A stretch of DNA of 28,599 bases from a virus, in the IMG/VR virus record IMGVR_UViG_3300029266_001779, positions 1 to 28,599 of that record; one strand, written 5' to 3'. The position numbers and the translations under genes are program-made. How positions within the stretch are numbered: the first letter of the stretch is position 1; each line of letters begins with the position of its first letter. The notes under the pieces are model-generated. The model saw nothing but the letters and a program-made list of their open reading frames with translations. It was not told the origin of the DNA and did not search any database. This document shows, in pieces, positions 11,648 through 18,493 of this stretch.

Positions 11648-11920
11648 ATGAGTGTAAATAGTAGATACGCTATCAATGAAGATAGAGTAAAAAGATTTGG
11701 TAAGTTATATAGTGGTATTGATTTTGATATAGCTAAAACATTGACTGCCGATCAATTTCGTACAAGAAACGATTATCAGCCTATAGGCAATTTTATAATT
11801 GGCGATAAAGCTTTTAACATAACCTTTAAGGAATTAGAGAGAATTGAAGAGACATGTAGAGAGGCAAGGGGAGCATTAGAAAGATCTTATCAGATCGGAC
11901 TCCTAGGTAAGCTAAAATAA
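11648..11920 (+). CDS. Hypothetical protein
   Basis: A 90-residue protein. An N-terminal basic segment (RYAINEDRVKRFGKLYSG) leads to a strand pair (YQPIGNFIIGDKAFNITF) and a long C-terminal helix (LERIEETCREARGALERSYQ). No family is recognised. It begins four bases after the methyltransferase stop. Confidence 0.6.
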   Translation: MSVNSRYAINEDRVKRFGKLYSGIDFDIAKTLTADQFRTRNDYQPIGNFIIGDKAFNITFKELERIEETCREARGALERSYQIGLLGKLK

Positions 11921-11937
11921 TATTTATATAAAATGAA
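11920..11937 (+). promoter_or_regulatory. ATATTTAT late-type promoter candidate
   Basis: Identical over 18 bases to 5352-5369 and again running into an ATG followed by Lys-Arg codons. It starts at the last base of the preceding stop codon. Confidence 0.4.
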
Positions 11938-12094
11938 GCGATTTAAATATTTTAATATTACGGATTCATCTAAAGAACAAATTGGCATTGTTGAATCGCG
12001 TTCTAGAGATAAAGCTTATATTAAAGCTAGTAAAATTAAAAATCTAACTCTAGAAGATTTTAAAAAATTATTTGACATAGAAGAACTGATATGA
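11933..12094 (+). CDS. Small basic hypothetical protein
   Basis: A 53-residue protein: strands MKRFKYFNIT and QIGIVES, then a helix with DKAYIKASKI, and ending LTLEDFKKLFDIEELI. The size and strand-helix order look like a small alpha/beta domain. The stop is coupled by ATGA to the next gene. Confidence 0.5.
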   Translation: MKRFKYFNITDSSKEQIGIVESRSRDKAYIKASKIKNLTLEDFKKLFDIEELI

Positions 12095-12498
12095 AACTTA
12101 ATGAGCTCGAAATAATGGAAGATGACTTCGATTTATTTATATTATTAGACGAGCCCAATAAGATAGAATATTTGCATGATACAGCAACATTAGGTCCTCG
12201 AGGAGCAATGCTAAAACAAATTGCTAAGATTGAAGATATGAAACAAGAGTCTATGGGAATGGCACATGTACAAGATGTATTAGTAGCTGGCCATAGACTT
12301 TGTATAACGACTTATGATGATGTTATTACATTTAATAGTGAGAGTTTATCTGTTATTAATAAATGTATAAAAAATATTTGGTTAGACGGACATATATTGA
12401 CGCGTGACCATGATATGATAAAAACTAGTTTAGATATCTATAAATATTTTAAAGCATTTTCTATAATAAAATTAAGTATGCCTATTTGCGAAAATTAG
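12091..12498 (+). CDS. Hypothetical protein
   Basis: A 135-residue alpha/beta protein, unrecognised. It starts MKLNELEIMEDDFDLFILLD, has a central LVAGHRLCITTYDDVITF strand pair, and ends with a helical ASIIKLSM-like region. It is coupled to the previous gene. It could be a small virion or regulatory protein; nothing decides this. Confidence 0.6.
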   Translation: MKLNELEIMEDDFDLFILLDEPNKIEYLHDTATLGPRGAMLKQIAKIEDMKQESMGMAHVQDVLVAGHRLCITTYDDVITFNSESLSVINKCIKNIWLDGHILTRDHDMIKTSLDIYKYFKAFSIIKLSMPICEN

Positions 12499-12511
12499 TA
12501 TATTTATATAA
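12499..12511 (+). promoter_or_regulatory. ATATTTAT late-type promoter candidate upstream of hsp20
   Basis: TATATTTATATAA directly after the preceding stop, with no TTWG at the -33 distance. A leader of about 80 bases follows, containing one arm of the inverted repeat at 12517-12535. Confidence 0.4.
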
Positions 12512-12516
12512 GTAAT

Positions 12517-12535
12517 TGAAAGACACTGCGGGTCA
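12517..12535 (+). repeat. Left arm of an inverted repeat flanking hsp20
   Basis: TGAAAGAC-ACT-GCGGGTCA. The reverse complement of 13017-13033 is TGAAAGAC-C-GCGGGTCA, so two 8-base blocks are shared. The arm stands out by its GC content in an AT-rich leader. Confidence 0.6.
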
Positions 12536-12570
12536 TTTAATTAAATTAAAACTAAAGTTTAATAAAAAAA

Positions 12571-12589
12571 TAATCATTTAAGGAGATTA
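12571..12589 (+). promoter_or_regulatory. Shine-Dalgarno in a small hairpin before hsp20
   Basis: AAGGAG at 12580-12585, seven bases before ATG 12593, an unusually strong site for this window. TAATC (12571-12575) and GATTA (12585-12589) can pair, placing most of the site in the loop. This could weakly modulate translation. Confidence 0.4.
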
Positions 12590-12592
12590 ATT

Positions 12593-13009
12593 ATGGGAAC
12601 ACTAACAAACTTTGGCACATCGCCATTCGATATTTTATTCAGAAACTTTTTCGATCAAGAAGGAGAGTATGAACCTTTCAACCAAATCAGAGTCAATCAC
12701 CCAGTAGATATATATGAAGCTAATGATAGCCTCAATATTGATATTGCATGCGTTGGCTTAACAAAAAAAGATATTGATCTTACTATAGAGGGAGATATTT
12801 TAAGAGTTGAATATAAGAAGGCCATTAGTAATAATGATGAGTCTCAATATATTCAGCGCAATATAGCAAAAAGAGCATTTAATTTTGGGTGGAGAATCTC
12901 TAGAAGATTTGACCTTTCATTATTAGAAGCAAAGTTACAAAATGGATTATTACATTTGGAAGCACCGCTTACAGAAGATAATAAACCTAAAACAGTTACA
13001 ATAAAATAA
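12593..13009 (+). CDS. Hsp20-family small heat-shock protein
   Basis: A 138-residue holdase chaperone of the alpha-crystallin type. The N-terminal arm (residues 1-34) is rich in Phe (FDILFRNFFDQ). The crystallin domain starts at HPVDIYEAN and continues through GLTKKDIDLTIEGDILRV to FDLSLLEAKLQNGLLHLEAP, the family's hallmark F.L......A.L.NGLL.....P. The C-terminal KTVTIK supplies an I-x-I-like anchor. Such proteins bind unfolding proteins without ATP and are known in T4-like cyanophages. Here it could protect capsid or host proteins during late infection. The gene is a separate unit: a late-type promoter motif, a long leader, a strong AAGGAG and a flanking inverted repeat, consistent with an acquired cassette. 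Confidence 0.9.
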   Translation: MGTLTNFGTSPFDILFRNFFDQEGEYEPFNQIRVNHPVDIYEANDSLNIDIACVGLTKKDIDLTIEGDILRVEYKKAISNNDESQYIQRNIAKRAFNFGWRISRRFDLSLLEAKLQNGLLHLEAPLTEDNKPKTVTIK

Positions 13010-13016
13010 ATTAAAT

Positions 13017-13033
13017 TGACCCGCGGTCTTTCA
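13017..13033 (-). repeat. Right arm of the inverted repeat flanking hsp20
   Basis: TGACCCGCGGTCTTTCA, reverse complement of the 12517-12535 arm apart from a 3-base/1-base difference in the centre. It lies between the hsp20 stop and the next ATG. Confidence 0.6.
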
Positions 13034-13035
13034 TT

Positions 13036-13233
13036 ATGAGTTATTGGTTTAAACATCTAGAATTTAATAGACAACGATATGTTCTTAAACGAACATTAAA
13101 GGAATCAACGATCCCGTCTGACGTTAGTTCAGATGAGCTTAAGGAATATTTCATGGTCAACACTATACTAAAAAAAGATGGCATATATTATCTATGTGAT
13201 AGTATAGATGATGTAGAAATAGTTGCAGAATAA
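13036..13233 (+). CDS. Small hypothetical protein
   Basis: A 65-residue protein (MSYWFKHLEFNRQRYVLKRT) with an acidic C-terminal half (DGIYYLCDSIDDVEIVAE). No family is recognised. It starts three bases after the right arm of the inverted repeat and ends just before promoter copy 7. Confidence 0.5.
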   Translation: MSYWFKHLEFNRQRYVLKRTLKESTIPSDVSSDELKEYFMVNTILKKDGIYYLCDSIDDVEIVAE

Positions 13234-13265
13234 TTTGCCTTTACGAGATATTATACTTATATTTA
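13234..13265 (+). promoter_or_regulatory. Phage promoter, TTWG/TATMTTTA family (copy 7, no AAGCT box); leaderless
   Basis: TTTG 13234-13237, a 20-base spacer starting CCTTTACGA, TATATTTA 13258-13265. Only three bases separate it from ATG 13269, so the transcript should begin at or next to the start codon. Confidence 0.75.
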
Positions 13266-13268
13266 GAT

Positions 13269-14321
13269 ATGGAAGATAAAGTAAGAATAGGCTATGCATG
13301 TGTCAATATGACACTTACTAATAGACCTAATAAGTTAGGAGGTAGAGTAACTACCTCAAGAACAGCAAGAAAAGCAACATGGTATCCAGATAATTTATCG
13401 ATACTTAGTGAACGAGCATTAGCCAATGCTAAGGACTTACTTCACTATTTGAAATGGAATGAAGAGAATAAGATACGATTGTTTCGTATAGGTTCTGAGT
13501 TATTTCCGTGGCATGATCAATATGAATTACATCAGTTACCTGATTATGAAGAGATAAGTGAAGCATTACATACCGCCGGAGATTATGCGCGTGAACATAA
13601 CCATCGGTTGACAACCCATCCTGGACCGTTTCATGTATTGGGTTCGCCTACAATGGATGTAGTAGATCGATCTATAATTAGTTTAGAAAGACATTCTCAG
13701 TTATTTGATTTATTAGGATATGCACCGTCATATGATAATAAGATCAATATACACATAGCCGGAGCATATGGCGATAGAGAATCAACTGCTAAACGCTGGA
13801 TCAATGGTTATAATCGTTTATCTGATGAATGTAAGGCTAGAGTGGTTGTAGAAAATGATGATAAGCCTAGTTTATACAGTGTTAAGCAATTATATGAGTT
13901 ATTTCATCAGAAGATAGGCATTCCTATTACATTCGATTATTTTCACCATACATTTCATACCGATGAATTAACAGAACATGAAGCATTAGAAATGGCCGGT
14001 AGTACATGGCCTAGTGATGTTATACAATGTTGTCATTATTCAGAATCTAGACGAATTGAGAAAAAGAATTATTTAGCAGAAGTATGTAGTAAACATAATA
14101 TAGAATGGGATCAGATAGATGAATGGCCAACGTTTGCAAAATACAAAAAAGAATTCTCCAAGATAAGAGAACAGGCTCATGCCGATTACGTATTGGATCC
14201 TATAGAAAATTATGGACATCGTATAGATGTTGTATTGGAAGCCAAAGCCAAAGAGTTGGCAGTATTCAAGTATCGTGATATTTATACAAAAAAAAAAAGA
14301 AAGATAAGTTATGAAAGATAA
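13269..14321 (+). CDS. uvsE: UV-damage endonuclease UvsE (UVDE family)
   Basis: A 350-residue TIM-barrel, metal-dependent endonuclease that nicks DNA 5' of UV photoproducts, starting an excision route independent of UvrABC. Family segments in order are RIGYACVNMTL (6-16), RIGSELFPW (73-81), TTHPGPFHVLGSP (115-127), NIHIAGAYGDR (160-170), VVENDDKPSL (193-202), ITFDYFHHTFH (220-230) and IQCCHYSESR (252-261). These hold the expected metal-binding His, Glu and Asp residues. Length is normal for the family, though the last 40 residues (ending TKKKRKISYER) are very basic. A leaderless promoter lies immediately upstream, and the end overlaps the next gene by 11 bases. It would repair sunlight damage to phage DNA. 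Confidence 0.9.
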   Translation: MEDKVRIGYACVNMTLTNRPNKLGGRVTTSRTARKATWYPDNLSILSERALANAKDLLHYLKWNEENKIRLFRIGSELFPWHDQYELHQLPDYEEISEALHTAGDYAREHNHRLTTHPGPFHVLGSPTMDVVDRSIISLERHSQLFDLLGYAPSYDNKINIHIAGAYGDRESTAKRWINGYNRLSDECKARVVVENDDKPSLYSVKQLYELFHQKIGIPITFDYFHHTFHTDELTEHEALEMAGSTWPSDVIQCCHYSESRRIEKKNYLAEVCSKHNIEWDQIDEWPTFAKYKKEFSKIREQAHADYVLDPIENYGHRIDVVLEAKAKELAVFKYRDIYTKKKRKISYER

Positions 14322-14481
14322 AGATAATGTTTTAAGAGAACTAGACGAAATTGATAATATGATATTCATATTAGCTGATCTAGCCGGAAAGCAAGCAGTT
14401 GACACAAATGAAGCAGTTCGTAGATTAACAGAAATAAGAAGAAAATTAAAATTTGTATTTGATAGAGTAACTATTAGTTAA
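14311..14481 (+). CDS. Small helical hypothetical protein
   Basis: A 56-residue, probably all-helical protein (NVLRELDEIDNMIFILADLA, then AVRRLTEIRRKLKFVFD). The gene overlaps the end of uvsE by 11 bases and stops four bases before the next start, consistent with a shared transcript. No family is recognised. Confidence 0.55.
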   Translation: MKDKDNVLRELDEIDNMIFILADLAGKQAVDTNEAVRRLTEIRRKLKFVFDRVTIS

Positions 14482-14484
14482 TGA

Positions 14485-15525
14485 ATGAAGAAAACTTTTC
14501 CATATATAATATTAACAGCTGCATTATCATTAGCCGGCATTGCAGCATATTATAGTGTATTTGGATTAAGTAAATTATTTTCAGCACAAGCAGCAGCCGT
14601 AATAATTATGGCATCGGCATTAGAAGTATCTAAATTAATTACAGCAACATTCTTACATAGATTCTGGAATAAGATAAATATATTACTAAAAACATATCTT
14701 ACAGCAGCAGTCGTTATATTAATGATGATAACTTCATTAGGTATATATGGATTCTTAACATCTGCATATCAAACCACATCCGATGAATTATTAATATTAG
14801 ATAAACAGATTAATGTTGTTGAAATGAAAAAAAATAGATTTCAAGAACAATTAGATAGTTATTCAGAAGAAAAGAAACAATTAGCTAGTTCAATATCTGA
14901 ATTGACTAAAGGTCTTTCTAATAATAAAATACAATGGCGAGACAAAGAATCCGGGCAAATAATTACATCAACATCAAGTAAAACTAGAAAAGTATTGCAA
15001 GAACAACTCGATGATTTCAAAGTACAACGTAACAATGTTTCATTAAAAATAGAAACACTATCCGATTCTATAACTAATTTAGATCTACAAGTGTTAGGTA
15101 TTAATACTAATTCACAAGTAACTTCAGAAGTAGGTCCATTAAAATATATTTCAAAGATAAGTAATATACCAATGGATAATATAGTTAATTATTTTGTATT
15201 AGCATTTATATTTGTATTTGACCCATTAGCAATATTATTATTAATATCAGCAAATAAGGCATTTAGTATAGTACAAAACAAATCCGAAGAGTTAAAAGAA
15301 CCGATAGAAGATTTTAAGGATCGTTTTAGACCTCCACATCCTAGTGATGCATATGAAGAAGAGTCTGAACAAAGAATGAATATTATAGGACAAAATGGAA
15401 ATGATGGATTACATTATGATTCAGGTTCTATTGAAAAAGAAAATATATATAAAGAAGAAGATAAGGAACCTATTCAAACAGAAGAAGTTCCGGGAAAACG
15501 AACATCAAATGCATATTGGTCATGA
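14485..15525 (+). CDS. Four-span membrane protein with periplasmic or cytoplasmic coiled coil
   Basis: A 346-residue protein. Membrane spans are likely at about 4-24, 32-53, 69-92 and 242-263 (the last containing FVFDPLAILLLISANKAF). A long coiled coil (about 100-212) links spans 3 and 4, and an acidic disordered tail follows (about 285-346). A VFDPLA-type last span after a coiled coil is a layout I associate with uncharacterised phage membrane proteins; no enzyme motif is visible. It may scaffold something at the inner membrane, such as DNA entry, exclusion or assembly. Coupled by ATGA to the next gene. Confidence 0.65.
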   Translation: MKKTFPYIILTAALSLAGIAAYYSVFGLSKLFSAQAAAVIIMASALEVSKLITATFLHRFWNKINILLKTYLTAAVVILMMITSLGIYGFLTSAYQTTSDELLILDKQINVVEMKKNRFQEQLDSYSEEKKQLASSISELTKGLSNNKIQWRDKESGQIITSTSSKTRKVLQEQLDDFKVQRNNVSLKIETLSDSITNLDLQVLGINTNSQVTSEVGPLKYISKISNIPMDNIVNYFVLAFIFVFDPLAILLLISANKAFSIVQNKSEELKEPIEDFKDRFRPPHPSDAYEEESEQRMNIIGQNGNDGLHYDSGSIEKENIYKEEDKEPIQTEEVPGKRTSNAYWS

Positions 15526-16022
15526 AAAAAGAAAAAATAAAATATAAAACAGTTACACGTAATGGAGAACGATTTATGGTATGTCGTAATAGTAATCCAA
15601 ACAATAAATATTATAAAGGTACTAGTTGTACAAATTATGAATTAGTAAGTGCTACTAGTGTAGCAGTATTATGTAATAATTGTGTACGAAGTATTACAGC
15701 ACCACCAGAGATATCTAAAGGATATATATCTAAAGGTAGAGTTAGAGGTTGGCAGTTTATGAAAGAATTTGTACATAGTGATGGATCTGTATTTCATAAA
15801 GGTGTAGAACAACCTAAGTTAAAAGGAACATTGTCTCCCACTCCAAAACCAGAACCAAAAAAGAAATTATCTAAACAAGAAAAAATAGATTTAAAAAATA
15901 AATTAGCCGAGCAAATGGTATTTGTTCGTAGAGAATTAAATAAGTCTATACTTAAGAAAGATATAAGATCAAATCAGTCATCTCTTAAGAGAATTGAAAG
16001 ACGATTAAAAAAGCTCATTTAA
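15522..16022 (+). CDS. Cys4 zinc-ribbon-like protein
   Basis: A 166-residue protein. Cys21, Cys36, Cys51 and Cys54 (CRNSNPN, GTSCTNYE, LCNNCVR) are spaced as a possible zinc-binding ribbon. A GWQFMKEFVHSDG segment follows, then a Pro/Lys linker and a C-terminal basic coiled coil (KIDLKNKLAEQMVFVRRELN). ATG 15522 overlaps the upstream stop by four bases and is a better start than the TTG six bases earlier. The C-terminal RLKKLI is encoded by the AAGCT box of promoter copy 8. The layout suggests nucleic-acid or protein binding; function unknown. Confidence 0.6.
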   Translation: MKKEKIKYKTVTRNGERFMVCRNSNPNNKYYKGTSCTNYELVSATSVAVLCNNCVRSITAPPEISKGYISKGRVRGWQFMKEFVHSDGSVFHKGVEQPKLKGTLSPTPKPEPKKKLSKQEKIDLKNKLAEQMVFVRRELNKSILKKDIRSNQSSLKRIERRLKKLI

Positions 16023-16056
16023 TCTTTGCCTTTACGAAAAAAAGTTATTATATTTA
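16011..16056 (+). promoter_or_regulatory. Phage promoter of the AAGCT/TTWG/TATMTTTA family (copy 8); leaderless
   Basis: AAGCTC 16011-16016 within the end of the preceding gene, TTTG 16025-16028, a 20-base spacer starting CCTTTACGA, TATATTTA 16049-16056. ATG 16060 follows after three bases. Confidence 0.75.
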
Positions 16057-16059
16057 GGT

Positions 16060-16680
16060 ATGAGTTTATATGAAGAAAAGCCAAAGGCCACAACTAAAAA
16101 AGATGATAAAGAAGATGATGTTGATAGTCCATATTCAAAACTATCAGATGTATTATCTAACTTAGTCGATTATGATGATTCTGTTATTTACCTAAATGGT
16201 GATATTACAAGTGAATCAATGGTAGATTTTATGATTAAAGTAAGATCTATTATTTCAAATCGTGATGAAAAAATAAAAGATGATCCTATCAATGTTATAA
16301 TTAACTCCGATGGTGGAGATGTATATGATATGTTGGGATTAGTTGATTATATTGAATCACTTTCCGTTAAAGTTAATACCATATGTAGAGGAAAAGCATT
16401 TTCAGCTGCAGCAATTTTATTGGCCCATGGTACCGGAGTACGGATGTCAAGTAAACGTTCATCAGTAATGTTTCATCAATCCTCTAGTTTCATAGGTGGT
16501 AAGATGGGAGATATATCAGCATATGTAGATAATGTGAAAACGATAGAAAACATTGTTTATGAGTTACTAGAAGCTAAAACTAAAAAAGATGCTAGTTGGT
16601 GGAAAGATAAAATGAAAACAGACTTTTTTGTAACACCAGAAGAGTTATTAGAATATGGCGTAATTGATCAAATAATATAA
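16060..16680 (+). CDS. clpP: ClpP-type serine protease
   Basis: A 206-residue protein of normal ClpP length. It carries the full catalytic triad: Ser115 in GKAFSAAAIL, His139 in VMFHQSS and Asp188 in KTDFFVTPEELLEYGVID, the exact context of the Asp in bacterial ClpP. The INSDGGDVYD segment (81-90) forms the substrate-stabilising strand and turn. ClpP assembles into a barrel and degrades proteins delivered by a Clp ATPase; phage versions may also mature heads or pair with the host ClpX/ClpA. The first 25 residues are a charged extension (KPKATTKKDDKEDD) not usual in bacterial ClpP. No phage Clp ATPase is visible in the window. Its own leaderless promoter sets it apart from upstream genes. Confidence 0.88.
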   Translation: MSLYEEKPKATTKKDDKEDDVDSPYSKLSDVLSNLVDYDDSVIYLNGDITSESMVDFMIKVRSIISNRDEKIKDDPINVIINSDGGDVYDMLGLVDYIESLSVKVNTICRGKAFSAAAILLAHGTGVRMSSKRSSVMFHQSSSFIGGKMGDISAYVDNVKTIENIVYELLEAKTKKDASWWKDKMKTDFFVTPEELLEYGVIDQII

Positions 16681-16685
16681 AAAAA

Positions 16686-17435
16686 ATGAGTTTAACAGCA
16701 GAAGAAATATCAATCAATTGGAGTAAATTATTAGAAATAATTGAAACAGAATTCTCCGGAGATAGGAGAGAAAAATTATTAAATCTTTATAATAAGTATG
16801 AAGATCGTATAAGTATAGCACCGGCTTCTAGTGTCGATCATTATCATAATGCATTCATAGGAGGTTATGTAGATCACGTCTTAAGGGTTATTAGAAATGC
16901 AAAAGAAGTATATAAATTATGGACCACTAGTGGTGCAGACATGAGTGGATATACTAAAGAAGAATTAATATTTGTTGCATTGAATCATGATTTGGGTAAA
17001 ATAGGATTTCCTGGAGATGGTAATGAGGTTTATATACATAATGATTCAGAATGGCATAGAAAGAATCAAGGTAAAATATTTAAAGTTAATCCTAATAATC
17101 CATTTGCGTTAGTAAATGATTTATCTATATGGTTATTACAACATCATGATATAAAAATATCATTCAATGAAATGATAAGTATTAAGTGTACTGATGGGTT
17201 ATATGATGAAAGTAATAAAGCTTATTTTATTTCTAGAATGAAAGAATCTAAATTAAGAATTAATTTACCATATGTAATGCATCAAGCTGATTTAATGGCG
17301 GCTAGAATAGAATATGAGATGTGGGTAAAAGATGAACCAACCTTATCTCCACCTAAACAGAAACCTTCTAAATTATCAGAGGCAGCTAGTAAAGTAGATG
17401 CATCTAAAATATTTGGGGAATTATTTGGAGATTAA
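16686..17435 (+). CDS. HD-domain phosphohydrolase
   Basis: A 249-residue protein. The HD signature appears as His54 (DHYHNAFIGG), His64 (YVDHVLRV) and His101-Asp102 (ALNHDLGKIGF), with Lys105 following, plus a later QHHDI (about 156-160) and a possible closing Asp near QADLMAARIE. HD enzymes hydrolyse phosphate esters of nucleotides, cyclic dinucleotides or nucleic acids using metal ions. The substrate cannot be read here; nucleotide recycling or removal of a host signal nucleotide such as (p)ppGpp or a cyclic oligonucleotide are options. It starts five bases after clpP and one base before the next gene, so it shares the clpP transcript. Confidence 0.75.
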   Translation: MSLTAEEISINWSKLLEIIETEFSGDRREKLLNLYNKYEDRISIAPASSVDHYHNAFIGGYVDHVLRVIRNAKEVYKLWTTSGADMSGYTKEELIFVALNHDLGKIGFPGDGNEVYIHNDSEWHRKNQGKIFKVNPNNPFALVNDLSIWLLQHHDIKISFNEMISIKCTDGLYDESNKAYFISRMKESKLRINLPYVMHQADLMAARIEYEMWVKDEPTLSPPKQKPSKLSEAASKVDASKIFGELFGD

Positions 17436-17436
17436 T

Positions 17437-17721
17437 ATGGGAATTACAATTATCGGTTTATCAGTATTATTAGTAAGTTCTATTTTATTTATTATTAATT
17501 TAACACGTAAGATAGAAGCAAACGAAGATTACATTGAAGAACTAGAAACATCTAATACAGATTTTTATCAATTCTTTAAAGATATAAAAACGCAAGTAAA
17601 TAAATCCAATTCACATTTAAAACAAATAGATAGATTAGGATCGTTTGAATCAGATGATGAAACAGGATATGTATTTAAAGAAATAAATGATATAGTAGAA
17701 AAATTAAATAAAAGATTTTAA
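17437..17721 (+). CDS. Small membrane-anchored coiled-coil protein
   Basis: A 94-residue protein. The N-terminal 22 residues are one membrane span (ITIIGLSVLLVSSILFIINL), followed by a charged coiled coil (RKIEANEDYIEELETSNTDF onward). I chose ATG 17437, just after the preceding stop; the upstream in-frame ATG 17398 lies inside the HD gene. Its stop overlaps the sigma-factor start by one base. Function unknown. Confidence 0.6.
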   Translation: MGITIIGLSVLLVSSILFIINLTRKIEANEDYIEELETSNTDFYQFFKDIKTQVNKSNSHLKQIDRLGSFESDDETGYVFKEINDIVEKLNKRF

Positions 17722-18482
17722 TGAACGCAATAGAAGAATTTTATAAATGGGTAACAATTGAAGAGACATTACCCCCTCGTGCTAGAAGAGGTCGTAAGCC
17801 TAGTAAAAAACAATACTTTACTTATATCACGCAAGAAGCAATTGTAGCATATAATAAAGAAACAGGAGGCGATGTTGATCTACGTAATAAAATTTATAGA
17901 GAATATATTGACTATCCATTTAATAAGTTAGTAGAAAATATATATCATACATTTAAGTTTAGTTATTTCGATGTACCATATGAAGATATTAAGTGTGAAG
18001 TAGTTGCATTCTTAAATGAAAAAATAACTAAATTTACTGAAGGTAAAGGTAAGGCATTTTCATATTTTTCTATTATTGCTAAGAATTATCTTATTATACA
18101 AAATAATTCAAACTATGTAAAATTTAAAAGACGTGCTGATACGATAGAAATTGACGAACATCGTGATGTAGTAAATGAAATGTCAATGACTAGTTATCAA
18201 GAATCTTTGAGAGACTTTTGTAAATTATGGTGTGATTGGTATGACACTAATTTGAATATGATCTTTACCAATAAAAGAGATATTTTAGTAGCAGATACTG
18301 TTGTTGAATTATTTAGAATGGCAGATAATATAGAAAATTTTAACAAAAAAGCAATTTATATTTTAATACGTGAAAGAACAGGATTAAAAACTCAAAATAT
18401 TACTAAAGTAATTAATATTATGAGAAGAGATTTTGCAAAGATGTTAATATCCTATCAACAATCCGGTAGGCTTCATTCATAA
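17721..18482 (+). CDS. gp55-like late-transcription sigma factor
   Basis: A 253-residue protein. The part from about 60 to 150 has sigma-70 region 2 features and resembles T4 gp55: NKLVENIYHTFKFSYFDVPY, YEDIKCEVVAFLNEKITKF, then GKGKAFSYFSIIAKNYLI, the aromatic helix contacting the -10 region in sigma factors. An Arg/Lys-rich segment near the start (RARRGRKPSKKQ) could bind DNA. gp55 binds host RNA polymerase and directs it to late promoters with only a -10-like box. The larger size (gp55 of T4 is 185 residues) reflects extra N- and C-terminal parts. Position just before the tail module fits a role in expressing it. Confidence 0.75.
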   Translation: MNAIEEFYKWVTIEETLPPRARRGRKPSKKQYFTYITQEAIVAYNKETGGDVDLRNKIYREYIDYPFNKLVENIYHTFKFSYFDVPYEDIKCEVVAFLNEKITKFTEGKGKAFSYFSIIAKNYLIIQNNSNYVKFKRRADTIEIDEHRDVVNEMSMTSYQESLRDFCKLWCDWYDTNLNMIFTNKRDILVADTVVELFRMADNIENFNKKAIYILIRERTGLKTQNITKVINIMRRDFAKMLISYQQSGRLHS

Positions 18483-18493
18483 TATTAATCTTT

